A stretch of 64,000 nt of DNA from Sordaria brevicollis. Lineage: Eukaryota; Ascomycota; Sordariomycetes; Sordariales; Sordariaceae. The notes under the pieces were generated by a model that ran no database searches, had not been told where the DNA came from, and saw only the letters and a program-made list of their open reading frames with translations. Positions 1 through 10,200 of this stretch are shown here, in pieces. The DNA is taken from positions 62,001 to 126,000 of the forward strand of contig JAUTDP010000007.1 of assembly GCA_033439795.1 (NCBI GenBank), given 5' to 3'. Within the stretch, counting starts at the first letter, position 1. Each line of letters begins with the position of its first letter. The translations under genes were made by a program, and so were the position numbers.

Positions 1-1395
1 GATCGCAAGCCCGTGAGTCCATTTCCCCCGTTACCTACCCACTTGCCCCTCTCGCTGTCACCTGACACAACCTTTCTATAGGACTTATCCTCGTCTACCC
101 ACAACAGCCAGTCAAGAAGACGGCCGAGGTTCAAGTCTCGACACTCCAAAAACTACATGGTCTATAGGCTGAGAGCTGGCGAGACGATTCGCGCCCAGTA
201 CAGGCGATCTGAGGGCACAGTAGTCTTTACGCTGAGTTCTAGGGCAACCGATATCCTCGAGGACTTTCCCGAAGAAGCTGATCGAGCTGAAGAGAACATC
301 TTTGACCGTCTCCGAAGAGCACATTTTAATATCCGCCCGATCGAGCCTTCAGGATTTCTATACCGCAAGATCCATCACGCACCAATATCGCAAACCGTTT
401 TCCATGTCAACGTGGAACAAATTTCGGAGAAATCCGAGGCAAAGGATGCGTTCGACTCCGAGGATGAGTGGGTTTTCCCGAGTCCGCGGACCGGCTGCTA
501 TTATGTTCAACATGAGGAATGGGAAGATTCAGAATCACCTCCTCCTTCTGATCCCGCCTCGGTCAACTTTCAACCTGTAACCCATCCTCTCCCAATCAGT
601 TCCATGTCCGGCGAGCCATCCAAGGACATCTCGGCGGCGTCCAGGTCTGAGGAAAAGCCCAAAACTCAGGTTTCCCAGGTCGCTCCCAGCGAGTCATCTT
701 CTACCACGGCCTTCAACTCTTCGTCTGCCCTCCCATCAGGCTCGCATTCTTCCAACAAGCCGTTCACCACAACCACCGTTTCTGCTGTTGACCGCGTCCT
801 CGAAAAAGGTGACCTACGTTCGCCGTCGCGCATCAATCCCATGTTCAAGACCCCATCCATCTTCGGCACCACATCCACTTCTGGCAAGCCGTCCTTGTTG
901 GGCACCACATCTACCTCTAATAACCCATCCTTATCCGGCACGGTACCCATCGCTGGCAAGCCGTCCTTGTTCAGCAACACATCTACCTCTAATAACCCAT
1001 CTTCATCCAACACGGCACCCATCGCTGGCAAGCCATCCTTGCTTACCACCGCTTCCACCTTCGGCACCACATCCACCTCTGGCAAGCCGTCCTTGTTCGG
1101 AACCACATCCACCTCTAATAACCCATCCTTATCTGGCACGGTTCCCATGGCTGGCAGGCAATCCTTGCTTACCACCGCATCCACCGCTGGCAAGCCATCC
1201 CTGTTCAGCACCGCTTCCACCTTCGGCAGACCATCCACCTTGGGCAGCTCATCCACCTTTGGCACCCCATCCATCATCGGCACACAATCTACCCCGTGGT
1301 GCCCGCCCGACCGTTCTCCTGTAACAGATAATTTCAAGCTTGCAAGGGAGGTGGTCCTTATCGACTCTTCTCCCGAGTCCTCCCCCAAGTCTTAA
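1..1395 (+). CDS. Unrecognised protein, 3' part only (C-terminal exons)
   Basis: The gene runs in from the left edge. Bases 1-12 are the end of an exon. An intron at 13-81 has a GTGAGT donor, a CTGAC branch site near 62 and a CTATAG acceptor. The last exon is 82-1395, ending in TAA. The intron is a multiple of three but has an in-frame TAG at its end, so it must be spliced. The visible protein is about 441 residues. Its first ~150 residues are mixed and charged, with a globular look (RAGETIRAQYRR, ILEDFPEEADRAEENIFDRL). An acidic W-rich patch and a Ser/Thr/Pro linker follow. After that come about a dozen 12-residue repeats of the type PSLFGTTSTSNN or PSLSGTVPIAGK, then a short tail. The repeats contain some FG pairs, but not enough to call it a nucleoporin. 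I do not recognise the family. Coding status is well supported by the open frame and the intron. Confidence 0.8.
871..1293 (+). repeat. In-frame 36-bp coding minisatellite
   Basis: About a dozen imperfect 36-bp units encode alternating 12-residue motifs of the types PSLFGTTSTSNN and PSLSGTVPIAGK. Units keep the frame and differ mainly at third positions and at a few residues. Copy number is likely to vary between strains. Confidence 0.8.
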
Positions 1396-3669
1396 GTTCT
1401 AGGAATCGTCCCCAAAGATGCGTAGAGAGAGACACAACGCTTCTGGAGACCCGGACGACTGGTTGTCAACTTGTCATTCGCTCAGCCCCGCCTTTCATCA
1501 TTATTCAGAGGCGTGGAATTTGTAACAGGTCGATTGTGTTGGATGTTCTGTCGCTTAGTGTCTTGCGTCGTAGTGGAAGAGGCATGTGGTGGATCTACAA
1601 GGTTGGCAAATCGGTTGGCGTGAAGACTTTGTGAGAGTGACTGCTCGGAAGATCTAGTTTGCTGGCTTTGATATGTTGACATTGTCAACGCTCGTGTTTG
1701 TTGGTGACGACCATGATGTCTGGACGTCTTTGTTCTGGTCCCGGATGATCATACTGTACGGTACGTCATATGGCCTGGTAAGCTCACTTGCCATGATACC
1801 CAGGACCTAGCGATTTGCCTGGACTCTGGAGATAGCAGTCTTGAGGGTGAGGGAGATGGGGAGCTAAATCATGGTCGAGTGTGTGGACCACACGGTGCCT
1901 TCTAGATAGTTCCCTGATACACTTGTCAACTGCATTCTTGTCTGGGTTCTTCTTCCAGTTTCAACCCCGGAAATTGACTCGGAGATTTCCTATTCGAACG
2001 GTGTGGTCCCTCAGTCGGGCTATCTGTCGTGGTTATACGAGTTGTTCCCATGTGATAGTATCTTGAAATTTGAATGTGTCCATGGTTGCAGAAACTATGT
2101 TCTTTCCCGATTAGTCACTTGCAATCTTCCCCACTAGAGAAGCTTCAAGTTCTTGCGAGATCTTCTTTGTTCGAAAAGCATAGAGGTCTTTGTCTTGCGA
2201 GAGCTTTCTTCGTTCGGGACGTCAGAGGTCTTCGCATACTGGGTGTTGCTTAGCCTCCACGAACCTCACACCCACGGTTTAATACCGGTAGTAAGGTGGA
2301 AGTAGTACGCTTGTGGCTTGTCGAGATGTTCGGGAGAAGGTTTACTTCCCGCGATTGCTTGGTCTGTTGATCGAACGAACCCTGTACTGTGTAGTGGCGC
2401 AATGGTTGCTTAATCGCTATTCGCTTCGATCGCTATAGGTACATCTCTTCGAGTTTGAGTTCGAGTTTAAGTTCGGTCCGAGAAGGATTGTCCGTATCTG
2501 GTATTTCTGCAGTGCACGTAGAACATCAACTTTCCATCCAGCGCTCCCTTTCCCATGCCTCGGTCCCAGGCCGTCATGTGCAACATGAAGTTAGACTTGC
2601 CTTTGCGCAGGGATTGATACCTCCCTATGTACGCTACATTAGGTACCTTCAACCGTGCTAGTTAGTTATCTTCCGCCCCCAGCGACTCGGGTCTATCCAT
2701 TCCGGTTGCATGTCCCATCGGATTGGTTGGGATATCCAATATGGGTGTTGTCCCTGACGTGTGATGATGTCGAGCCTTGGATTTATAGGTAGAGGTACCT
2801 GAAAGTTAGCGTTACGGTCATTAGCGCTCTGTCTCCAATCTCCACAATTTCGTTCTCCACTCCCGTCACAGGTCTTCTTTCGTTCGAAGACGGGACTGAA
2901 GCAAAGAGAAAGGAGCTGCTAGGCCTTGGAATTTCTCCCCTTTGACTCTTCAACTACTGCAGCTGAACTGCCATTTTTCTGTTTAGTACCTTACCTTTAG
3001 TTTCATTTCTGTCTGTAGATCCATGTAGCGGAACATCATGGTCTGGATCGTTGCAAGGCTGATAAAGGACAGGGGATTGCTAGGTTCCGCGGGTGGGACC
3101 CACAGGACTTACAAGGCTGTGACCTGAACATCTGGGGAAGCGTTCTCAGGGGTCATTGTTGGGAGTTGATGGAACTTTGGAAGTAGATGGACACTCAGCA
3201 GAAAACAACTTGAACTCAGAAACGGTAGACAATTGGCCAATCCCCGTTAACATTCTCTATTATACTCCTCTTAGTAAAAGATGCAACTTGTTTGGCAATG
3301 TTTTTGCGGTTTGGCTCTCCATAGGTTGTGATTGAGGTTGGCAATGGCATCGGTTGTTGTCTTTGGGCGACCATAGCAAGACGGACGATGAGCCCTTGTC
3401 AGCTTGATACCTCGGGTCGACATTATCAGGCATTCAAACTTCCAGCTCAAGGCTTCCTTCTGTTCTTACGTCGTATCTTGATATGCAAATGTCTTTTATA
3501 CAATGCAACACGCTATTGAATGTCCTCTGAACGCCCCTTTAAAAAGCCATTTACCCATGTTATCATATCCTATCAAAGTTTCCTACGAGTCCCCTCCCAT
3601 CTGTCCATCATTTGACACCATTAGCAACACCACACAGAACCCCACCACCTCCCCAGACACACAACATCT
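1396..3669. other. Intergenic region, no supported gene
   Basis: Only short ORFs of fewer than 70 codons occur here, most opening with non-ATG codons. The sequence has ordinary composition. It should hold the 3' UTR of the preceding gene and the 3' flank of the convergent gene that ends at 3670. I see no RNA gene and no transposon ends. Confidence 0.6.
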
Positions 3670-4951
3670 TTACAAGCTAGAGGTATTCAGACTACGCATA
3701 AACTGCTCCCACGACTGCTTGTCAACAGCAAAGCAATAACACGAGTCCTCATCATTCCCCTCCAGTTTAATAGCAACCATCGCCCTATTATCATTATCGT
3801 ATATCCACCTATCCCCTCCACAACGCGTAGTACCTTGCTATCAAAGTCCAGCAGGATGTACTGTCGCTGACCGGTCTCCACATCCCTGCGCGCAATCACC
3901 CCCGTCTTGGAAGTGTGAAAGTAGGGGATGCCTTTCGCCTTGAGAGTTGCCTGCAGGACAAGCTCAAAAGGGCAGAGGTTCTTTGTGTTGTGCTGCTCCC
4001 TTTCCTGTATCTGAAGCAAGATAACCTCCGTAATATCCGACCACGCCCCGGCAAGACTTGCGCCCAGCGTCCTGTGCTCCATTGACAAAAACCGCGTCGC
4101 CAGCTCGTCCGCAAACGCAGCGAGCTGCCAGATGGCAAACAGTAAGGGGTCGTCCTTTTGCAGCTTGTTGGTGGTGACGAGCTCAGCGACCGTGTCGCCG
4201 ATCAGACGAACGAGCCCCACGTAGGCCATCCTCTTGCCGAGCATGTCCCTCATCAGCTGGCGCACCGATAAGAGTGCCGTGTTTCGCCAGTCGCAGTCCT
4301 TGTGATAGTGGTGGAGCGATACTTGAGGACGGCGTAGAGACCCAGACATGACTGCAGCACGCCGTCGGATTCGAGAAAGTGGAAGCTTGTTCGGTCGGCA
4401 CCCCAGGTGTCGCCAACCTCCCAAAACTCGTCGATCACAGCCGCAGGGGCCTCGTTTTCGCGAAAGTTAACTGGTCTCTGCTCGTTCATGTAAGGGACGA
4501 TCAGGTCCCAGTCTTGCTGGCTGAGGTAAGGGCCGGTTGCGAAGTAGTTGCAGAATTGGGCGAATGATACATTTGTCGTAGCCTCGTGCTCATCGTACGG
4601 CCAATAAGGGATGTCGTCATCTTGGTCCATGCTGTCCGGGTCTTGAATTTCAGTGATGTTGTCGTGTACATCATCTTTTGTTGGCCTTGCGAGAGTGGAA
4701 AGCTGCCGTAAGAATTGGAGCTCCTCCTCGCAAGCTGCAGCATGGCTCTGGATCTTTGCAAGCTCGGCAAGGTGGGCCTTATTGGAGGCTTCCATTTGCT
4801 GTTGCAGGGCTTCAATCTGCTTCTGCAGGGAGTTGTCATCGTAGGTGATCTCCGGGGCGTCCGGTGCTGGCTCGATCCGCTCAAGGATGACATCGTCCAT
4901 CATCTCGGGGGCGTCAGGATCTGGCTTGATCTGTGGAAAGCTGGGCGCCAT
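3670..4951 (-). CDS. Unrecognised acidic protein with two apparent single-base frameshifts
   Basis: The start is the ATG at 4951-4949. The first frame runs about 214 residues: an Asp/Pro-rich N-terminus, a coiled-coil-like stretch (residues ~43-85, Gln/Glu/Leu-rich), an acidic linker, then a globular part containing FCNYFATGPYLSQQDWDLI and VLQSCLGLYAVLKYRS. Near 4310-4320 the protein-like sequence moves to the next frame (HYHKDCDWRNTALLSVRQLM) and continues for ~165 residues. Near 3813-3818, at a G4 run, it moves again (GDRWIYDNDNRAMVAIKLEG) and ends at TAA, 3672-3670. Each step needs one missing base. No intron of credible length or with credible splice signals explains either step. The total would be about 427 residues. 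I do not recognise the family. It is either an assembly error or a recently decaying gene. It lacks RIP signatures. Confidence 0.65.
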
Positions 4952-6311
4952 ATAGGTTCTGCTTGAAACTGCTGTTGTTATCCAAAAAGTGCAGGCAAAG
5001 TAAATAACGGGATGATGAGTTATGGCAAAAGACTGATGTGACTGGTAGAGTTGGAAGAGGAAAGCCGGGTGCCGTGCCTAGGTTTATACTACCTTGCTCG
5101 GGATGATTTCTGCATCCACCACGATAGCGAAAGCTCCCTGGTGGTAAGGAGCGAAACGGGGGCCATCGCTTCCTTGTGATGAGAACTGAGGACGTAGATA
5201 CCAAAATTGGGCGACTGTCGTGTAGTCTTGGTCATGCTTCCGGAAGGCATTATCGGCGCGGCGGGGAGAACGGCATTGGAAGGGCAGATTCTCTGGACGA
5301 TAGTCCGGGGCAGGCGTGGTACATGGAGATCGGGGAGGCTGTTGGCGGTCGCCTTGAATAATACTGCAGTGCAGGTTGAAGGAAGAGACAATAGGACTCA
5401 GGAATGGATGGCACGGAAGGCGACAATGTGTCGAGGCTGTCAACCAGAGCCCAGGCTACAGCGTCTTGTGTCCGGATAAAGCCTGCCTTCCTGGTGCTCT
5501 CGTGACAGGCAAAAAGGGCAAGAGCAACCAGGAAAGAGCGGCCACCTCAAAGGGCAAGACCAACGGAGTGCGTACCTGCCATTGTTACCAAAAACTGTTC
5601 CTCCACTGCAGCTCCAACATTCAAGTTCTTTCCACTCGCTTCTAGCATCCATCGCGTCGTCCCTCTGTATCACGGGCTGCATCACGATCCATTAATAGTA
5701 CCATCCTCCACAGCATTCAGAAACTCACAGCATCTCAAGCTCTCAGCGCCACTGCGTTTCCCTTCATACCTCTAAGGAACGTCAGGAACACCCTTCCTCC
5801 ATAGCCGATTAGCAAGATGCACTCACCGCCTTCCTCATCCTCAGCCTTGAGGTTGACATCCACATCCCACAGTTCCCACTCCCACTCCCACTCCCACAAC
5901 CCAAACAGCGACAGCAACAGCGAGACAACTACCACCACCACCATCACTCCCATTACCACCACTACCCCATCACCCCCATCAATACCATTACTACCGCCAC
6001 CACCACCCCTATAACCACTACCACCCCTATCACCCCCATCACCCCCAGCCAAAACCGCAGACAAACCATAACATCAACCATCCAAACCCACTACGGCCTC
6101 AGCGACGCTCGCATCCAATCTGCTATCACCAAAGTGATCATCCCGCAGACTTTGGACGCTTGTCGCGCATGGCTTGTACGAGTCACCTCCGTGTCCGAGT
6201 CCGAGTCCGAGACTGAGACTGAGACTGAGACTGAGAGTACCGGAGCCGGGGGCGGAGTCGGGGGCGGAGGCGGAGGTGGAGGTAGAGGAGAGAGTCTTGG
6301 TGGCAGCGCTG
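4952..6311. other. Low-complexity zone, coding status unresolved
   Basis: This zone contains the 5' flank of the gene starting at 4951. At 5090-5390 (minus strand) two overlapping frames look mildly protein-like, but neither opens with ATG. At 5810-6310 there are runs of His/Thr/Pro codons, a (GAGTCC/GAGACT) microsatellite near 6191-6235 and a Gly-rich stretch. The plus frame reads IQTHYGLSDARIQSAITKVI, then an acidic Ser/Glu run, then poly-Gly. The minus frame reads AEDEEGGECILLIGYGGRVF. Either could be an exon, but I cannot choose between them from sequence alone. Confidence 0.4.
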
Positions 6312-6667
6312 GCAACAAGTCAAATCAAGTTAAATAGGTCTTTTCAACTTGATTAAGTGGGTCCAGATAAACCCGGTATTTATTTATTTGGCTATTTGGC
6401 AAGTTTGGTCAAATAGTGCCAAGACCTGGCCCGGGTCTAACCCGGCCCCACTCCGAAACCCGGGCCGGCCACCCCGGGCTTCCCGGGGACAATTTTTCAG
6501 TATTTTTACCACTATAAAAATTCTGCCGGTATGCTAAGAAAGGCGGCCAAGTAGAACAAATAAGTCAAATAGGGATTCCAAACTTGATTGATAATAAGGG
6601 GATCCCTTATTTACTTACTTACTTAGTTAATTTACTTGATTTGGACCCACCCTACTTGACTTGTTTC
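6312..6667. mobile_element. MITE-like insertion with 8-bp target duplication
   Basis: The insertion is 356 bp. It is flanked by the direct repeat CAGCGCTG (6304-6311 and 6668-6675). Its ends match in inverted orientation over 11 of 12 bases (GCAACAAGTCAA on the left, GAAACAAGTCAA on the right). Further inverted matches lie inside, including GTGGGTCCAGAT and its counterpart GTGGGTCCAAAT. Subterminal AAGTCAAAT-like motifs recur. There is no coding capacity. An 8-bp duplication and short inverted ends fit a non-autonomous hAT-type element, although CAGCGCTG is itself palindromic and so weaker proof. It interrupts a Gly-rich open frame. Confidence 0.6.
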
Positions 6668-6712
6668 CAGCGCTGCTTGGTGGTGTTGGCAGTGGGGACA
6701 AGATACCTCTAT

Positions 6713-6737
6713 TGATGATGATGATGATGATGATGAT
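6713..6737. repeat. (GAT)n microsatellite
   Basis: About eight perfect GAT units directly follow a Gly-rich reading frame. Confidence 0.8.
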
Positions 6738-6933
6738 GGTTAACTTATTTGAGTGGTGGGTTGATTACAACCTTTGGGCGTATTTCTGTAAGTCTTTGGT
6801 TATGATGACTGCCTGCTGTGGACTGCTGTGGACTGCGTGCGGCTTTACCATAGACTTCAGTTGGGACTTGGGAGACGCAGGATAGGAAATTTAGGAATGA
6901 AATGGAAAGGCTGACATTGACTGGTGGGCATAG

Positions 6934-7199
6934 TTTGCAGGTTCATACACCAACCGCAGTTTGGGGGGATGGAGAATATGGATCGTGAGTATGGTGTCTT
7001 CCTTGAGAGGAGGAGCCAGGAGTTCGAGCAGCAGCTGGAGGTGCTGAAACTAGAGGAGGCAATAGAGGTCAAGGAAGTCAAAGTGGAAGGAGAAGGAAAG
7101 AAGGGACAAGTGGACGGAACACATCAGGAGGAAGGACATCAGGAGGAAGGACATCAAGAGGAAGGACATCAAGAGGAAGTACACCAAAAGGAGGAGTAG
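6934..7199 (+). CDS. Possible C-terminal exon, Glu-rich with GHQEE repeats
   Basis: The open frame encodes FIHQPQFGGMENMDREYGVF, then a charged coiled-coil-like stretch (FEQQLEVLKLEEAIEVKEVK), then five 5-residue repeats of the GHQEE type, and stops at 7197-7199. A possible intron precedes it: GTAAGT at 6788, CTGAC branch site at 6911, CATAG acceptor ending at 6933. This would join the frame LFEWWVDYNLWAYF upstream in phase. The upstream exon is unconvincing because it contains a poly-Met run from a GAT microsatellite, and the MITE-like element lies just before it. This is a weak candidate of unknown function. Confidence 0.25.
7121..7195 (+). repeat. Five tandem 15-bp units
   Basis: The unit is ACATCAGGAGGAAGG and the copies are imperfect. 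In the open frame it encodes GHQEE. Divergence grows toward the 3' end. Confidence 0.8.
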
Positions 7200-7295
7200 G
7201 AGAAAACAAATTTAGTGGGAAAAGACTAACTGGTATCACACCTCTCTCAATCATCATCATAACTCATCATCACCGCATTAGCATTCATCAATGTC

Positions 7296-10200
7296 TCATG
7301 GCCGTGCCACTGCACCGCCTACACCACCACTCCCACCACTCCCACCAGATCCATCCACACCCGTAACAAACTTAACACTCTTCCTCCTCTCTTTATCTCT
7401 CTCCCCCCGCCCTCCTCCCAGTCCTGGCTCTCCTTTACTTCCCTCCCCACCATGTCCACCACCCAAATTACTACTCATCCAAGCCCCAATCCTTCCCGGA
7501 CTAGAGCTCAAAATGCCAGTCACACCAGTATGACCACCACCCTGACTCTGCAACCCCAGCGTAGACCCAGCCCCAGACCCAGACCCGGACCCGTGTGCCT
7601 GTCCATGCGCATACGCAGCAGGATACGAATGATGAGCCTGAATCCCACCTCCCGGTCCAATCCCAAATGCCAACCCCCCAGTCTCCCTGACACTATCCAC
7701 CGCTCTGCTGTGTGCACCAGACATACCGTCGTCGGGGTTAAGTACTCTACCACCCGACTCATTGGTACCAGCCGAGGCAAGAGCAGATAACGCAGGCGGT
7801 CCGAGGTCGACATACCCTCTATCGGCAGCTGACCCGAGGAGGGAAGCGTCGCCGTGATCTGTGACGCTAGAGGTAGAGCGGCCACCACCAGAAGCAGAAA
7901 ACACGGGGGTCTTGTTACCACCGGCGACCGAGGAGAATACGGGCGTTTTGTTACCTGCTGATCGACTGTAGGTGCTAGCGGAAGTAGCACCACCACCACC
8001 AGCAGCACCACCACCAGCAGCAGCAGCCTCCCTCTCCCTCTCGCGCGCCGTTCCTGCTCGGCTTGGGGCTTCAGTCGCCATCTCGCCCATTCTCGAGGTC
8101 ATACCGTGTCCATAACCACCTGTGTCAGTCCCCGTGCCGCGGGCTCCCCACGGTAGTCTTATCGGGGCAGGTGGTAAACAGACGTGACCACATCCGTCTA
8201 GTGGACAGTAGCCGCCGCTGGAAGCTAGTTCGGCAGCTGGGTCGTCGGTGTCGACTGGGCCATCGACATATATAGCTGAGTCACGCTCTGCTTCGAAGGC
8301 GGCGTGCCAGGCTTGCATACACGAAGAATGACCGCCGTGTCCGCAGACGGGGCAGAGCCACCACGTTGCGATGGGCTGGTATTCATCTTCTCCTTCGCGA
8401 TCAGGTTGGAGAGAAGAGATGGTTGCTTCAGACGAAGAGGGAATGAACGGGGATGAGTCGCGGTGGCCGCATAGCGCACAGGGGGCGGCAGCGGCTTTAC
8501 ACCGTTTGCATGTCCAGATTGAATCTGTTGATGCCTCGCTGCGATCTAACTCCCTTGGTTTGTGACAGGAGCTGCAGAAGAAGCCGACTGACACGCCATT
8601 CTGGGCAGGCGTGAAGATGGCGGCGTAGTTGCTCCCCCAGTCTTTCAATGGATTCTTCTCCTGGTCGGCAGGGGTGGACTCCTCAGCGCCAGCGGCGGCA
8701 GCGGCGGGCCAACCTTGCATGCATAACTTTCGGAGAAGAGCGGCCTCGACGAACAGTTTGAGGTTCATTAGGCGGGAATGATGCTGGCGAAGAATGGCTG
8801 CTGCTTGGTAACTGTCGATGACATCGCTTGGTACCAGAGGCTTGAGGAGGAGCACGATGGCTGATGCGTTCAGGGCCGAAGACTTGGCTTCGAAGGCTAG
8901 AGCACGCGATATCAGAGAGTAAGGGTTCAGCGGGGGTGTGCTGCTGGAGAAGGAAGGCGGATCGTGAAGGGGATATGGGTAGGCAGGATCGGAGGGCCAG
9001 GGCAGGTAGTCGGTTTCGATTATGTGAGTTGGTTCAGGTTCTGGCTCGGCAGGGAGCGTAGGGGGCTCGTCGGTGATGACGACAGGTGGTGCGCCATGTC
9101 GAATGTCTTCATCGTTCTGGGAAGGAAAGCTGTCGTCGGTAGTGGATTGGGTGATGGCATGGTGCTCGTCGGTGTAGGCCGTCATTCCCGTTGTCTCTGT
9201 CTCGGTGCGGTTGAACTTTGGGGGCACGACAAAGCGTGGACGACCGGAGCTACCCATTTGTATATCGGACGCTCGTTCAGAACCGTCGCTGCCCCGGGGA
9301 TAGCGAATCTCTGCAAGGGCAGAACCGCGGATGGGCAGGCCGCTGTTGGACTCTACGGAGCTGGCAATGGCTGTTCCTGTTGCTTCCGCGCCACGCCGAC
9401 TACCGGCAGAGACAGAGAGCGCATGTCCGAAGCTGCCATCGGAATCATGACGTAGCACGGCCTTTCTCGGGTCTTCAGGACGCTTGCGGGGTATATCAAC
9501 GGCATCTGCAAGGATTGCTTCAGTGTCGTAGAAATCATATCCCTCCGTGCTGGCTTGGGTGTGTTCGCTGTTAAAAGAGACAACAGACAAGGGAACGGAG
9601 TCGAGACGACTACGCTTCTGTGGACCACGAGGTTGGAGTGCAGGACCAAGGGCAAAGCTGCCGGACTCAAGACCTGGCGCCAGCTTCTCGGATTCAGTGA
9701 CAGGCCGGGCAAGCGGCGTCGGTTGGTTCGAGGTACTCTCCAGCTCTTCCGACAGTAACGACCTGGGCTGCGCCTTTCGCGGTGTATCTGCTCCATCGGT
9801 TTGTACTGACATTTGAAATGGAGGACCCAGTGCGCGTAGCTTTCCCTCGAGCTTCCTCTTCTCGTAGTGGTCCAGTCGACGTTCCATATGGTACTGTCCT
9901 CGTCTTCGCAAGATTAGGTCGATCCAGTAGGCAAGAATCCGCCATGACTGGGCAAGTCGGTACTGGTTAACACTATCAGCTGTTCTGGCGTAGTGATCGA
10001 GGATGGTCTTGACTCGGTCGGGAAGTGGCCTGCCTCCTTCGACATATGGCAGCTCCTGGTACAAGACTTCGAGATAGTTGATGGTCATGTATTCGTAGAC
10101 AGGGGGTCTCGCAGCAGCAGGCAGATGCCCAATGGCCATGGCTTGTTGAGGCTTGTAGATGCCGGTAACCTTGATGGTCTGTTCCAACGACAAGACCTCT

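Noticed and set aside
666..1388. 240-codon minus-strand ORF opposite the first gene
   Set aside because: It is the antisense reading of the 36-bp minisatellite.
3813..3840. A 49-bp intron (GTACTA...ATAATAG) to explain the second frame change in the 3670-4951 gene
   Set aside because: It lacks a branch site, has a poor donor, and would delete the well-formed GDRWIYDNDN segment.
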